Assembly (NCBI RefSeq): GCF_900172255.1
Contig: NZ_FWFU01000004.1
Location: 1-64,000, forward strand
Origin: Roseovarius halotolerans
Lineage (GTDB): Bacteria; Pseudomonadota; Alphaproteobacteria; Rhodobacterales; Rhodobacteraceae
DNA: 64,000 bases
Reading direction: 5' to 3'
Shown here piece after piece: positions 19,134 to 28,458 of this stretch. Within the stretch, counting starts at the first letter, position 1; each line of letters begins with the position of its first letter. The notes beneath the pieces were generated by a model. That model made no database searches. It was not told where the DNA came from and saw only the letters and a list, made by a program, of their open reading frames with translations. Both the position numbers and the translations under genes were made by a program.

Positions 19134-20381
19134 ATGAAAATCCTCTTCATTCATCAGAATTTTCCGGGCCAATTCAAACACCTGGCGCCGCTTCTGGCGG
19201 CAAGGGGGCATCAATGCGTGGCGCTGACGCTGCGCGCCAAGGAACCCGCCAACCGGAACGGCGTGCGCCTTGTCCCCTATCGTCTGCCCAAGAGATCGGG
19301 GCAGAACCTGCATCCCTGGCTGATCGATCTCGACACCAAGCTGACCCGTGGCGAGGCGTGCTATCGCGCGGCACGGGCATTGCGTGACAAGGGATTCACC
19401 CCCGATCTGATCCTCGCCCATCCAGGCTGGGGCGAATCGATGTTCCTCAACGATGTCTGGCCAGCGGCGCGGATCGGGCTCTATTGCGAGCTGTATCATC
19501 AGGCCGATTACCCGCATCTGCATTTCGATCCCGAGTTCGACAAGGGCGATGCCGAACTGTCGCGGCTGCGTATCCGCATGAAGAACCTCAACAATCACCT
19601 CCACGCGCCGATCATGGATGCCGGGATAAGCCCCACGCACTTCCAGGCCGAGACCTTTCCCGAGGACTTCCGCGAGCGCATCACCATTTGTCATGACGGC
19701 ATCGACAGCGCAGTGGCGCGACCCGATCCCGATGTGCGCCTGACGCTCGATGACATGCCCGAGCTGACCCGTGCGGACGAGGTCATCACCTTCGTCAATC
19801 GCAACCTCGAACCCTATCGCGGCTATCACATATTCATGCGCGCCCTGCCCCGCCTGCTCGTCGAGCGGCCCGATGCGCGGGTCGTCATCGTTGGTGGCGA
19901 CGAGGTCAGCTATGGCCCGCGCCCGCCCTCTGGGCAGACCTGGAAGCAGGTGTTCATCGACGAGGTGCGCGCGGACATTCCCGATGCCGACTGGGCGCGG
20001 GTCCATTTTGCCGGGCGCATCGCCTATGACGATTTCACGCGGCTTTTGCAGGTCAGCCGGGTGCATGTCTACCTGACCTACCCGTTCGTGCTGAGCTGGA
20101 GCCTGCTTGAGGCGATGAGCTGCGGCGCGGCGATCGTCGCCAGTGACACGGCGCCGGTGCGCGAAGTCCTGTCCCACGATGACAACGGGCGGCTGGTGGA
20201 TTTCTTCGACGGCGACGCCCTGGTGGGGGAGGTCTGCGATCTGCTTGACGATGAAGCGGCGCGGCGGCGCTTGGGCGAGGCCGCGCGTGCGACGGTGCTG
20301 GCACGTTATGATCTGCAGACGATCTGCCTGCCCCGTCAGCTGGACTGGGTGTCGCAGATCATGGACGGCGCGCCGGTCTGA
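19134..20381 (+). CDS. Glycosyltransferase family 4-like protein
   Basis: A 415-residue GT-B fold enzyme. The N-terminal MKILFIHQNFPGQFKHLAPL with ARGH is the acceptor domain. The C-terminal domain has NRNLEPYRGYHIFMRAL, then the donor-binding block PFVLSWSLLEAMSCGAAIVA, with the E-x7-E region of GT4 enzymes replaced by LLEAMSCG. It likely transfers a sugar from a nucleotide donor in envelope or exopolysaccharide synthesis; the specific sugar is unknown. ATG 19134 is chosen because the family motif begins there (a nearby ATG at 19125 is possible). It lies on the plus strand between leuS and the DUF3576-like gene, both on the minus strand. Confidence 0.85.
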   Translation: MKILFIHQNFPGQFKHLAPLLAARGHQCVALTLRAKEPANRNGVRLVPYRLPKRSGQNLHPWLIDLDTKLTRGEACYRAARALRDKGFTPDLILAHPGWGESMFLNDVWPAARIGLYCELYHQADYPHLHFDPEFDKGDAELSRLRIRMKNLNNHLHAPIMDAGISPTHFQAETFPEDFRERITICHDGIDSAVARPDPDVRLTLDDMPELTRADEVITFVNRNLEPYRGYHIFMRALPRLLVERPDARVVIVGGDEVSYGPRPPSGQTWKQVFIDEVRADIPDADWARVHFAGRIAYDDFTRLLQVSRVHVYLTYPFVLSWSLLEAMSCGAAIVASDTAPVREVLSHDDNGRLVDFFDGDALVGEVCDLLDDEAARRRLGEAARATVLARYDLQTICLPRQLDWVSQIMDGAPV

Positions 20382-20396
20382 ACCGCGCGCCGGTCT

Positions 20397-20867
20397 TCAG
20401 TATTTGCCGGCGTTGATACGCAACTGGCGGGCGCGGGCGAGGATCGCATCCTCGACGGCGCGCTGTGTGCCTGCGCTAACCGGGCCATTGCGGGTTTGCA
20501 GCGCCACGTTCAGCGAGCGCGCATCAAGCGCAGGATCGCTGATCAGGATGGTCGCCCTGTAGGCCGGCCCGCCGCCCGGAGGCGTCCCGTAACCCGTTGC
20601 AATCACGCCGGTAAAGGGGTCTGCCGTCTGGATCGGAAGGAAGTCCAGCACGTCCAGCGAGGCGTTCCACAGGAAGCGGTTGACCTTGATCTGGGCGTCG
20701 CCGCTTTTGAATATGTCGAACAGCGAGCCATTGGCCTTCGCGCGTGCCGACTTGGGCGACGTATAGGCGTCAGGGTCGAGGCCCTCGTTCCGAAAAGCGC
20801 CGCATGAGGCAAGTACTGCAAGGCAGATCGTTGTAAGAGCGGCGTTTCTGATGCGGGACTTTGTCAT
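20397..20867 (-). CDS. DUF3576-type lipoprotein
   Basis: A 156-residue lipoprotein with a type II signal whose lipobox LASC gives acylated Cys22. The body (SLFDIFKSGDAQIKVNRFLW, then the DFLPI and DPFTGVI segments) matches the DUF3576 family of alphaproteobacteria, whose gene is commonly found close to leuS. No catalytic motif is visible; a periplasmic or outer-membrane role is inferred. It converges with the glycosyltransferase gene, with 15 bases between stops. Confidence 0.8.
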   Translation of the reverse strand: MTKSRIRNAALTTICLAVLASCGAFRNEGLDPDAYTSPKSARAKANGSLFDIFKSGDAQIKVNRFLWNASLDVLDFLPIQTADPFTGVIATGYGTPPGGGPAYRATILISDPALDARSLNVALQTRNGPVSAGTQRAVEDAILARARQLRINAGKY

Positions 20868-21027
20868 TGCGCAATCCGAATTTGTTTCCCTTCCCTACTA
20901 TCCAAGCTGGGACAGCGGAGCAAGGTGTTTACTGAAATCGGATCGGGCTTTGCGGCGGGGATTGTGCGTTTGTATCGGTCTGTGGCAAACAGGCGACCGG
21001 CACAGGACCAGCCAGGAGAGCCGCCAG

Positions 21028-21675
21028 ATGAGTCTCGAGGACATCAGGAACCGTATTCGCAAGGCCGAGGAGAACGCGGGACGCGCGTCGGGGAGCGTGA
21101 CGCTGATCGCGGTCTCCAAACAGCAGCCCGACGAGCGCGTTGCGGCGGTCCTGGAAGCGGGGCATCGCTGTTTCGGCGAGAACCGCGTGCAGGAAGCGGC
21201 GGGCAAGTGGCCAGATTTTCGCGAGCGTTTTCAAGATATTGACCTGCACCTGATCGGCCCGCTCCAGACCAACAAGGCGCGGCAGGCCTTTGATCTGTTC
21301 CAGTCGATTCATTCGGTGGACCGGCCTAAGCTGGCGAAAACCATTGCCCGGCTGGCGCAGGAAGAGGGGTCTTGCCCGGAGCTGTTCATACAGGTCAATA
21401 CCGGCGAAGAGGATCAGAAGGCCGGGGTGCTGCCCGCAGATGCGGACGATTTCATCAATGATTGCAAGGGGATGGACCTGCCGGTGCGAGGGCTGATGTG
21501 CATCCCGCCCGTCGAGGAAGAGCCCAGCCTGCATTTCGCGTTGCTGGCGAAGATCGCAAAACGCAATGGACTCAATGGCTTATCAATGGGAATGAGCGGT
21601 GACTTCGAGGCGGCCATCGCACTTGGCGCGACCCATGTGCGGGTAGGAAGCGCGATTTTCGGCGCCCGAAACTAG
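21028..21675 (+). CDS. YggS/PROSC-family PLP homeostasis protein
   Basis: A 215-residue PLP-binding protein with a single TIM-barrel domain like the N-terminal half of alanine racemase. The PLP lysine is Lys31 in LIAVSKQQP. Downstream are the family blocks HLIGPLQTNKARQAF, SIHSVDRPKLA and the phosphate-binding GMSGDFEAAIALG. Members control PLP pools and amino-acid balance without known catalysis. ATG 21028 has AGGAG upstream. The stop overlaps the convergent L,D-transpeptidase gene by 4 bases. Confidence 0.92.
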   Translation: MSLEDIRNRIRKAEENAGRASGSVTLIAVSKQQPDERVAAVLEAGHRCFGENRVQEAAGKWPDFRERFQDIDLHLIGPLQTNKARQAFDLFQSIHSVDRPKLAKTIARLAQEEGSCPELFIQVNTGEEDQKAGVLPADADDFINDCKGMDLPVRGLMCIPPVEEEPSLHFALLAKIAKRNGLNGLSMGMSGDFEAAIALGATHVRVGSAIFGARN

Positions 21676-22175
21676 GGCCGAGCGCGCGTGAGAAGACGCG
21701 TTCCTGGACTTATTTTTCCTGCAATATCAATAAGATGATCTCTTCTCAGCGCCACGCAACCCTCGGTCGGGAAATGCGGGCGGCGCCATTGGTGGATGAA
21801 GATACAGGACCCGGCGCCGGGGGTTGCGTGGGGCCAGTTCCAATCGGTGATCAGAATCAGATCATAGAGCGGATCAGCCCGGCGAAGCACCTCGTGAGAA
21901 TGAAAATAAGGCTTTCTAACCAATAGGTTATAGGATTCATCATCGGGGTCGTCTGACCACAGGTCCGACGGGCCGATGGGCTGTGCCCAAGACGCGGGGC
22001 GGGCCATTCGGTCGGGGCGGTAGAACATCCCGACGACATGCAGAACGCCCACCGGGGTTGCGCCATCTCCCTCATGTTTACAATGACTTAGCCCCCCTCG
22101 CCCGATAGAGCAGGGATAGAGGCGGCGCCTGAAACGCAGGCCCAGAGGCGTCAAGACAAGGTCATCAGGTGTCAT
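21672..22175 (-). CDS. L,D-transpeptidase (YkuD domain), no visible signal peptide
   Basis: A 167-residue YkuD-fold protein. The catalytic signature is His128...PTEGC with Cys140 (IHQWRRPHFPTEGCVAL). Such enzymes cross-link peptidoglycan or attach proteins to it via meso-diaminopimelate. No signal peptide or membrane helix is visible, which is odd for a periplasmic enzyme; extension to the ATG at 22193 adds only six residues and does not help. Two stretches (about 21701-21750 and 21891-21950) are unusually low in G+C and use AGA, ATA, CTA and GGA codons, so the gene may be a recent arrival or weakly expressed. Confidence 0.82.
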   Translation of the reverse strand: MTPDDLVLTPLGLRFRRRLYPCSIGRGGLSHCKHEGDGATPVGVLHVVGMFYRPDRMARPASWAQPIGPSDLWSDDPDDESYNLLVRKPYFHSHEVLRRADPLYDLILITDWNWPHATPGAGSCIFIHQWRRPHFPTEGCVALRRDHLIDIAGKISPGTRLLTRARP

Positions 22176-22231
22176 CCCCGAGTGATGCCGCAAATCGCCC
22201 CGTCATGGAAGCCCGCGCCCCCGAAAGAACT

Positions 22232-22301
22232 GTACGAAACGTCCGTTTTGTACGCGGCTTTTGTACAGGATTTGCCGCTGGCCGGCCGAACTCTGTACAA
22301 A
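22232..22301. promoter_or_regulatory. Paired GTAC dyads upstream of the antiporter gene
   Basis: A 22-bp near-perfect palindrome (arms 22232-22241 and 22244-22253, 9 of 10 paired, outer GTAC on both sides) is followed by a second inverted pair, TTTGTACAG at 22260-22268 and CTGTACAAA at 22293-22301, perfect over 9 bp with a 24-bp spacer. The region lies between the divergent L,D-transpeptidase and antiporter genes, where an operator for a dimeric repressor or activator would be expected. The regulator is unknown. Confidence 0.5.
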
Positions 22302-22363
22302 CTGCCGAATCCGACCCTCGCGCGGCGTTTGCAATCGTGCCGCGTCACCATCAGGTTGAGACG

Positions 22364-23398
22364 ATGTGGTTCGATACGCTGCCCCTCTCAGGACTGATCG
22401 CGGGATTCGTGGCGACCGCCGCGGTGATCGCGGTGGTCGGCGTCCGGCTGACCGAAAAGGCCGACCAGCTGGCCGACCGCACCGGCGTCGGCGAGGCGAT
22501 CGCGGGGGCGGTGCTGCTGGGGATGGCGACATCACTGTCGGGCACGGTGGTGTCGATCACCGCCGCGATGGATGGCGAAGCGTCGCTGGCCTTCTCCAAC
22601 GCGGTCGGCGGGATCGCCGCGCAGACCGCATTTCTGGCGCTGGCCGACATGACCTATCGGCGGGCGAATCTGGAACATGCCTCGGCCGATCCGGCGATCC
22701 TGTTTCAGGCGAGCCTTCTGACACTGCTGCTGGCCCTGCCTCTGGCGGCCTGGGCGGGGCCGGAGGTTTCGGTCTGGGGGGTGCATCCGGTGTCGTTGTT
22801 GCTGCCGGTCATCTATGTGGGCGGGCTGCGCGTGGGATCGCAGGTGCGCGTGGCTCCGATGTGGCAGCCGGTCCACACACCGCTGACCCGCAAGGACGTG
22901 CCCGATACCGAGACGGCGACATCCGGCAAGTTGATTCCCCTGCTGCTGCGCTTTGCCGGGCTGGTGGTGATTCTGGGGCTGGCCGGCTGGACAATGTCGA
23001 AGATCGCGGTGGAGCTGCCCGAGCGGCTGGGTATTCCTGCGACGGTGGTCGGGGCGCTGATGACGGCGGTGGCGACATCGCTGCCCGAACTGATCACCAC
23101 GCTGGCCGCGGTGCGGCGCGGGGCGGTGCAACTGGCCGTGGGCGGGATCATCGGCGGCAACACGTTCGACGTGCTGTTCCTGACGGCGGCGGATGCGGGA
23201 TACCGGGAGGGGTCGATCTATCACGCGATCGGCCGCGCAGACCTGTTCTGGATCGCGGTGGGGCTGGTGATGACCGCCATCCTGCTGATCGGCCTGATCG
23301 TACGCGAGCAGAAGGGACCGGGGCGAATCGGGCTGGAAAGCAGCGCACTGTTGCTGGTGTATGCCGGCGCGGTGGCGGTGCAGGCCTTCATGTGGTGA
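22364..23398 (+). CDS. Calcium/sodium antiporter family (CaCA) protein
   Basis: A 344-residue integral membrane protein with about ten segments in two inverted halves. The alpha repeats, which form the ion path, are seen as GMATSLSGTVVSITAA in the first half and TAVATSLPELITTLAAV with GGIIGGNTFD in the second. The first repeat has Gly where cation exchangers usually have Glu or Pro-Glu, so the transported ion is uncertain. ATG 22364 is chosen because it starts the first membrane helix and follows GAGACG. The upstream dyads may control it. Confidence 0.82.
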   Translation: MWFDTLPLSGLIAGFVATAAVIAVVGVRLTEKADQLADRTGVGEAIAGAVLLGMATSLSGTVVSITAAMDGEASLAFSNAVGGIAAQTAFLALADMTYRRANLEHASADPAILFQASLLTLLLALPLAAWAGPEVSVWGVHPVSLLLPVIYVGGLRVGSQVRVAPMWQPVHTPLTRKDVPDTETATSGKLIPLLLRFAGLVVILGLAGWTMSKIAVELPERLGIPATVVGALMTAVATSLPELITTLAAVRRGAVQLAVGGIIGGNTFDVLFLTAADAGYREGSIYHAIGRADLFWIAVGLVMTAILLIGLIVREQKGPGRIGLESSALLLVYAGAVAVQAFMW

Positions 23399-23419
23399 CG
23401 CTTGCGTGGGGCATGCGCC

Positions 23420-24634
23420 CTATTCTCCATCGCGCGGCACGATCCGGACGCCGTCGCGGATCGCATCGGAGGGGTGGGTGATGACCCGCTGACCGGCCTG
23501 GAGCCCCGAAAGCACCTGAGCGCCGGTGTCGTTACGCCGCCCCAGTTCGATCACCTGAAGGCGCGCGGTGCCGTCGGGGCCGGCGACAAAGACCGCCCAG
23601 TCCTGCCCCTGGCGAAAGATCGCGCCAAGCGGCACCTGGAGAACGTCATCGGCCTCCCATTCGACGATGCGCAGGAAAACCGAGAACCCGTCGCCAAGCC
23701 CGGAGCGTTCAGGCACCGGTGTCACGAGGTCGAAAACCACATCGACGCGCTGTTCCTCGATCCCCAGAGCGGAGACCTTTGTGTAGCCCGACGGTTCGAT
23801 CTTGGTCAGTTCCGCCGCCAGCGTCCCCGCCCCGCCCCAGCGTTCGACGACCGCGCGCGCGCCGGGGCGAAGACGCACCGCATCGGTCGAGAGAAGGTCG
23901 GCGACGATCTCGAGATCCTCGGGCCGGCCGACCGACAAGAGCCGCGTGCCCGCGGTGACGGGGCGTTCGCTGATGGTGTCGATGCTGAGCACCTTTCCAT
24001 CGACCGGCGCATGAAGGCGCACGCAACAGGAGGTCGATTGCGCGGGATCGTCGCCCGGTTCGATCAGCGCCGCGCGCACCCGGTCGAGTGCGCCATTTGC
24101 GCGTTCGAGATTGGAGGCGGCGGCATCGGCCCCGGCCTCGGCGGAGCGCAGGCGTTGTTCGGCATCCTCGAGCCGGGTGATCGAGGCGACGCCGCGTTCC
24201 ACCAGCGTGCGGGTGCGTTCGTGATCGGTGCGCGCGTAGTTCAGCTCTTCCTCGGCCTGGCGCAGGGCACTGCGCGCCGAGACGAGCGCGGCTTCGGCCT
24301 CGCGCACGGCGGCTTCGGCCTGAATGCGGCTGCGCATATCCAGAAGGCCCGGCGAGGCGGGTTCGACGATGGCGACCACGGTTTCATTGGCGATGACCGG
24401 ATCGCCCTCGCGGACGGGCGAGCGACGCGCGATTCCCGCGAGCGGGGCGGAGACCTCGTAGATTTCGGCAATGCGGGTGCGGGCATCGGCATTGACGGTA
24501 ACCTGCATCGGCGCGCGGGCGAGTTCGTGCAGATCGACAGGCACCGGATCGCTGCGCAGCGCGAGCCAGGCAAGACCGAGCGTGGCAGCGGCGCCGAGAC
24601 CATAGAGAAGGACATTGCGGGCTTTGAAAGGCAT
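23420..24634 (-). CDS. HlyD/MacA-type periplasmic adaptor
   Basis: A 404-residue membrane-fusion protein: an N-terminal anchor helix (about residues 9-27), a first lipoyl/beta half (APLAGIARRSPVREGDPV), a long alpha-hairpin coiled coil (about 105-200), the second lipoyl half (LHAPVDGKVLSIDTISE) and a beta-barrel domain. Such adaptors join an inner-membrane ABC exporter to an outer-membrane channel. It is the last gene of the operon 30908-23420, 6 bases after the permease. No outer-membrane channel gene is in the window. Confidence 0.88.
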   Translation of the reverse strand: MPFKARNVLLYGLGAAATLGLAWLALRSDPVPVDLHELARAPMQVTVNADARTRIAEIYEVSAPLAGIARRSPVREGDPVIANETVVAIVEPASPGLLDMRSRIQAEAAVREAEAALVSARSALRQAEEELNYARTDHERTRTLVERGVASITRLEDAEQRLRSAEAGADAAASNLERANGALDRVRAALIEPGDDPAQSTSCCVRLHAPVDGKVLSIDTISERPVTAGTRLLSVGRPEDLEIVADLLSTDAVRLRPGARAVVERWGGAGTLAAELTKIEPSGYTKVSALGIEEQRVDVVFDLVTPVPERSGLGDGFSVFLRIVEWEADDVLQVPLGAIFRQGQDWAVFVAGPDGTARLQVIELGRRNDTGAQVLSGLQAGQRVITHPSDAIRDGVRIVPRDGE

Positions 24635-24640
24635 GAGGTA

Positions 24641-27007
24641 TTATTCCCTTGTTTTCATGACAGCGACAAGGTCAAGACGATCAAGGCGGCGGCGCACCAG
24701 CAGCGCAGCCGCAAGCGACGCCGCCAGCACAACGAGGCTGGCGCGGGCGAAACCCGCGGGTTCCAGCACCAGCGGAACGGAATAGAGATCCGAGGCAGAC
24801 CCCCGCGCCAGCGCCGCCGCGATCAGGCTGCCAAGCGCCCAGCCGAGCGGCTGCGCCAGCAGCGCCAGCAGCATGGTTTCACCGATCAGCACGAAGGAGA
24901 CCTCGCCGCGCGTGAAGCCGAGGATGCGCAGGCTGGCAAGTTCGCGGGCGCGCTCCGAAAGCTGGATGCGGGCGCCGTTATAGGCGACGCCGACCGTGAT
25001 CAGCACCGCGATGGAGATATAGACCGTGGTCATGGTGGTGACGTTGCGCCGGATCGTGTCCTCGAAAGAGCGGCGCATCCGGGTCAGCATCACAAGCCCG
25101 CTGAGCTCGGGCGTGTCCTTGAGCGTCGCATGGAGCTGCGGCAGGGCGGCATCGTCGATCAGCAGGTTGGCGGCTGTGATGCGCGGCGACTGGCGTTTGA
25201 GCCGGTCAAGCGTGCTGCTGTCCAAATAGGCGCCCAGCCCGACATATTGCGTGACCAGCCCGGCCACGGGCAGGTGGTGGATTTCGTCGCGCCCGTCGGG
25301 AAATTCGATCGCGATCACGTCGCCGGGGCGGGCTTCGAGCTGTGCCGCGAGGCGTTCGGAAAGGAGGATCGCGCCGGGTGGCGCGTCGACCACTCGGCCT
25401 GCCGCGTCGACGATGCGCGAAAGGTCGGCACCGGGGGCGCGGGCCTCGATGGCGGTGTCCTTTTCGAGATGGCCGTGGCGCAGGGTGGCGGGCTGGAATT
25501 GCTGGCCCTCGGCCACGAGCACCCCCGGCAGGTTGGCGACATCCTGAAGCGCGTCATCGCGCAGCCCCGGTGAAAACAGCAGCATCGCGTGCTGCCGGTT
25601 GGACTGGTAGAAGGCCTTGTCGAGGATCGTGTCGAGCGCGTCCGAAAAGAAGCTGGAGGCGACCAGAACCGCCACCGCCAGCGACAGGCCGAGCGTGGTC
25701 AGCCCCGAGCGCAGTGGCCAGCGCATGAGGCTGCGCAGGATCATCATCACCGGCTGCGAGAGGCGCAGGCGCGAGAGCGCGCGATCAAGCAGGCCGCGGC
25801 TGAAGCGGGGCGGTGCGGGCGGCGACATCGCCGTTGCGGGCGCAAGGCGCGCGGCGTGAAGCGCGCTGCGGGCCGCCCCGAGCGCGGCGCTGGCCAGCGC
25901 CAGCAGCCCCGAGATCGCATAGGCGTCATAGGCGACGCGGTAGATGAGGTAGGGAAAGTCGAAGAACTGCGCGTAGAGCCGCGCCAGCGCGCCGGACAGC
26001 CATGTCCCCACCGCCCAGCCCAGGAGCGTCCCCACCACCGCCACGAGACCCGCCAGCATGAGGTAATGGACGCAGATTTCCGCATCGCTGTAGCCGATTG
26101 CCTTGAGCAGCCCGATCTCGGCGCGTTCCAGCGCGATGATCCGCCCGATCACCATGCCCACCAGAAAGGCGGTGATGCCGAAGAAGATCGGCGGCAGGAT
26201 CATGGCGGTGCTGCGCAGCTGTTCGATCTCGGCATCGACGAAACTGTGCGAGGTCTGGATGGCGCGCCCATGCGCGCCGGTGCCGCCGTAGGGGTCGAGC
26301 AGGATATCGAGCCGGTCGATCACCTGCGCCTCGGGTGCGCGGGGATCGAGCTTGAGCGTCACGTCGTTGAAGGCGCCCTGCATGTCGAAGGCCGCATCGG
26401 CGACGCGCGCGGGCACCCAGAGGATTCCGAAGGTCTCGGCGTCGGGCATCATCGCGCCGGGGCCGATCGTGTAGATGAATTCGGGCGACAGCAGCGTGCC
26501 GGTCAGGGTGAGCACCCGTTTGCGCCCGCCCATGTTGGCGGTGAAGCTGTCGCCGGGTCGCAGCCCGTTGGCATCCGCGAAGGGCTCGTTCACCGCCACC
26601 TCGCCGGTGGCGGCAGGGTCCGGCAGGCGGCCGCTGCGCAGCACCGGGCGATTGAGCAGCGGCGCGCCCGTTTCGGGCAGCGAGATCATCCGCCCGGTCA
26701 CCGTTTCAACCCGCCCCGGAATGTCGAGGATCACGTGTTTCACCACCCGCGCCTCGGCCTGACGCACACCGGGGATGGCGCGGATTTCGGACAACAGGGA
26801 ATCCGGGGCGCGGTTCGCCCCGGCAAAGACATCGGCGAAGCGGTTGCGTTCGTAATAGGCGGCGCGGGTGTCCTCGAGCGCACCATACATGCCGAAGGTG
26901 GTCATCAGGATCGCCACCCCACAGGCCAGCACCAGCGCGATGGCCAGCGCCTGCGCCCAGAGGCGGCGAAAATCGCGCAGGAGTTTCTTGTCGAGCGCGT
27001 CCATCAT
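24641..27007 (-). CDS. FtsX-domain ABC transporter permease
   Basis: A 788-residue permease starting with a membrane helix after MMDALDKKLLRDFRRLWAQA, followed by a large extracytoplasmic domain. A first FtsX module of three to four helices is near residues 260-400, a second extracytoplasmic domain follows, and a C-terminal FtsX module ends the protein. This double-FtsX layout is that of LolC/MacB-related exporters that move lipids, peptides or lipoproteins. It lies 3 bases after the ATPase gene, so the ATPase, permease and adaptor form one machine. Substrate unknown. Confidence 0.87.
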   Translation of the reverse strand: MMDALDKKLLRDFRRLWAQALAIALVLACGVAILMTTFGMYGALEDTRAAYYERNRFADVFAGANRAPDSLLSEIRAIPGVRQAEARVVKHVILDIPGRVETVTGRMISLPETGAPLLNRPVLRSGRLPDPAATGEVAVNEPFADANGLRPGDSFTANMGGRKRVLTLTGTLLSPEFIYTIGPGAMMPDAETFGILWVPARVADAAFDMQGAFNDVTLKLDPRAPEAQVIDRLDILLDPYGGTGAHGRAIQTSHSFVDAEIEQLRSTAMILPPIFFGITAFLVGMVIGRIIALERAEIGLLKAIGYSDAEICVHYLMLAGLVAVVGTLLGWAVGTWLSGALARLYAQFFDFPYLIYRVAYDAYAISGLLALASAALGAARSALHAARLAPATAMSPPAPPRFSRGLLDRALSRLRLSQPVMMILRSLMRWPLRSGLTTLGLSLAVAVLVASSFFSDALDTILDKAFYQSNRQHAMLLFSPGLRDDALQDVANLPGVLVAEGQQFQPATLRHGHLEKDTAIEARAPGADLSRIVDAAGRVVDAPPGAILLSERLAAQLEARPGDVIAIEFPDGRDEIHHLPVAGLVTQYVGLGAYLDSSTLDRLKRQSPRITAANLLIDDAALPQLHATLKDTPELSGLVMLTRMRRSFEDTIRRNVTTMTTVYISIAVLITVGVAYNGARIQLSERARELASLRILGFTRGEVSFVLIGETMLLALLAQPLGWALGSLIAAALARGSASDLYSVPLVLEPAGFARASLVVLAASLAAALLVRRRLDRLDLVAVMKTRE

Positions 27008-27010
27008 TCC

Positions 27011-27757
27011 CTACCAGTGAATATCCGCCGGGGCGATGCGGTGGGCGTTGGTCTCGATCCGCTCGATCTGACCGTCGCGGAACCAGATCACCCGATGCGC
27101 CATGCGGCGGATCTCGGCGTTGTGGGTGATGACGGCGGTGGTGGTGCCCAGCCTGTCGTTGATGTCGCGCAGCGCCTCGAGCACCTGCACCCCGGTCTTG
27201 CTGTCAAGCGCACCGGTGGGTTCGTCGCACAGCAGCACCTCGGGGCGTTTCGCGATGGCGCGGGCAATGGCGACGCGCTGCTGCTCGCCGCCCGACATCT
27301 CGGCGGGAAAGTGATCCATCCGCGCCCCCAGCCCGACCTGTTCAAGCGCCTCTTCGGGCGACATCGGATCGCGCGCCACATCGGTCACGAGCTGGACATT
27401 CTCGCGCGCGGTGAGGCTGGCCACGAGGTTGTAGAACTGAAAGACGAAGCCGACATGATCGCGCCGATAGCGTGTCAGGCCGCGATCCCCGAGCCCCGTG
27501 AGTTCGAGATCGCGGAACCAGACCCGACCCGCGCTGGCGTGATCAAGCCCGCCGAGGATGTTGAGCAGCGTGGACTTGCCCGACCCCGAAGGGCCAAGCA
27601 GCACGGCCAGTTCCCCACCGTAAAGTTCGAGATCAACCCCCGCCAGCGCATGAACCTTGGTCAGCCCACTGTCATAGACCTTGGTCAGCCCCTCGGTGCG
27701 AAACATCGCTTCCGGCCCGGTTGCATCTGGCCGGGGCGCGGTGGCGGATGCGCTCAT
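27011..27757 (-). CDS. MacB/LolD-type ABC transporter ATPase
   Basis: A 248-residue ABC ATPase: Walker A GPSGSGKS at 55-62, Q-loop in VFQFYNLV, signature MSGGEQQ at 154-160, and Walker B VLLCDEP at 174-180 followed by the D-loop TGALDS. These details place it in the MacB/LolD/DevA clade. The ATG at 27757 overlaps the stop of the USP-like gene (ATGA). The longer open frame upstream is within that gene in another frame and is not credible. Confidence 0.92.
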   Translation of the reverse strand: MSASATAPRPDATGPEAMFRTEGLTKVYDSGLTKVHALAGVDLELYGGELAVLLGPSGSGKSTLLNILGGLDHASAGRVWFRDLELTGLGDRGLTRYRRDHVGFVFQFYNLVASLTARENVQLVTDVARDPMSPEEALEQVGLGARMDHFPAEMSGGEQQRVAIARAIAKRPEVLLCDEPTGALDSKTGVQVLEALRDINDRLGTTTAVITHNAEIRRMAHRVIWFRDGQIERIETNAHRIAPADIHW

Positions 27758-28458
27758 GAATCGCCCTCCGGGGATGTTGCGGGCAGGATGAGCGGGCAGC
27801 GCGCGGCATCGAGCAGGCGCGCCACGAGCGGCAGGTCGGCACGCGGGGCGGCCCCGATCACCGCCGCCGGGCGGTGGCGTTCGAGCCGCGCGAGAAGCGC
27901 CTCGGGACTGTCGCAGGTGATGACATCCGGCCCGCCGATGCCGGGGGGCGCGAAGATCAGAAGCGGCTTGCCGGTCTTTTGCGAAAGCTGCGCGGCGAGC
28001 GCCGCAAACCGGGGCGCGGGCGGCGCTGCCCCGACGACGAGCGCCACGCAATCGGTGCTGCCGGGATCCCTGGAAAAGCCGTAGATCAGCACATCCCCCG
28101 TGCCCGCGCCCTGATCGAGCGCGGTCGCAAGCCGCCCCTGCATCTGGCGGAATGCCGTCGCCAGCGAGGCGGCCTGCGCCGCGCGCTGCAACTGTTGCTC
28201 GAAGCGGCGGGCATCGGCGCGAAACGCCGCCTCCATCCGTGCTGCCGTCACCTCGATCACCTGCGCGCCGCCAAAGCCGATGCAGCGCGCCCGCGGCGTC
28301 GATGCGGCGGCCATGATCGCCTCGTCCGCGACCAGAACGCCATGCAGGTCGGCGCCGATCTGGCGGGCGATCTCGACGGCGACACGGATCGCGCCCTCGG
28401 CATCGAGATAGCAGGTGGCGCCAAGGATCACGCGGGCGCGGCGGGTTTCGGGGCTCAT
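27754..28458 (-). CDS. Universal-stress-protein-like protein of unknown function
   Basis: A 234-residue cytoplasmic protein, not firmly recognised. The first half ([37 protein letters not shown]) resembles the start of a USP domain; a helical middle (about 75-115) follows, and the C-terminal half has a second alpha/beta unit ([14 protein letters not shown]... [19 protein letters not shown]). The ATP-binding GxxGxxxxG motif of classical USPs is not clear. It overlaps the Lon-like gene and the ABC ATPase gene by ATGA on each side, so it is part of the operon. A regulatory or sensing role is inference. Confidence 0.6.
   Translation of the reverse strand: MSPETRRARVILGATCYLDAEGAIRVAVEIARQIGADLHGVLVADEAIMAAASTPRARCIGFGGAQVIEVTAARMEAAFRADARRFEQQLQRAAQAASLATAFRQMQGRLATALDQGAGTGDVLIYGFSRDPGSTDCVALVVGAAPPAPRFAALAAQLSQKTGKPLLIFAPPGIGGPDVITCDSPEALLARLERHRPAAVIGAAPRADLPLVARLLDAARCPLILPATSPEGDS

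Noticed and set aside
22364-23398. Frameshift or second gene in the antiporter region (overlapping frame 22366-23481)
   Set aside because: The other frame is Arg/Gly/Asp-rich with no hydrophobic helices, while the 22364 frame gives both alpha repeats.
25589-28084. Open frame of 831 codons on the plus strand
   Set aside because: It covers the complement of the permease and ATPase genes, which have clear domains; low complexity, rich in Arg, Gly and His.
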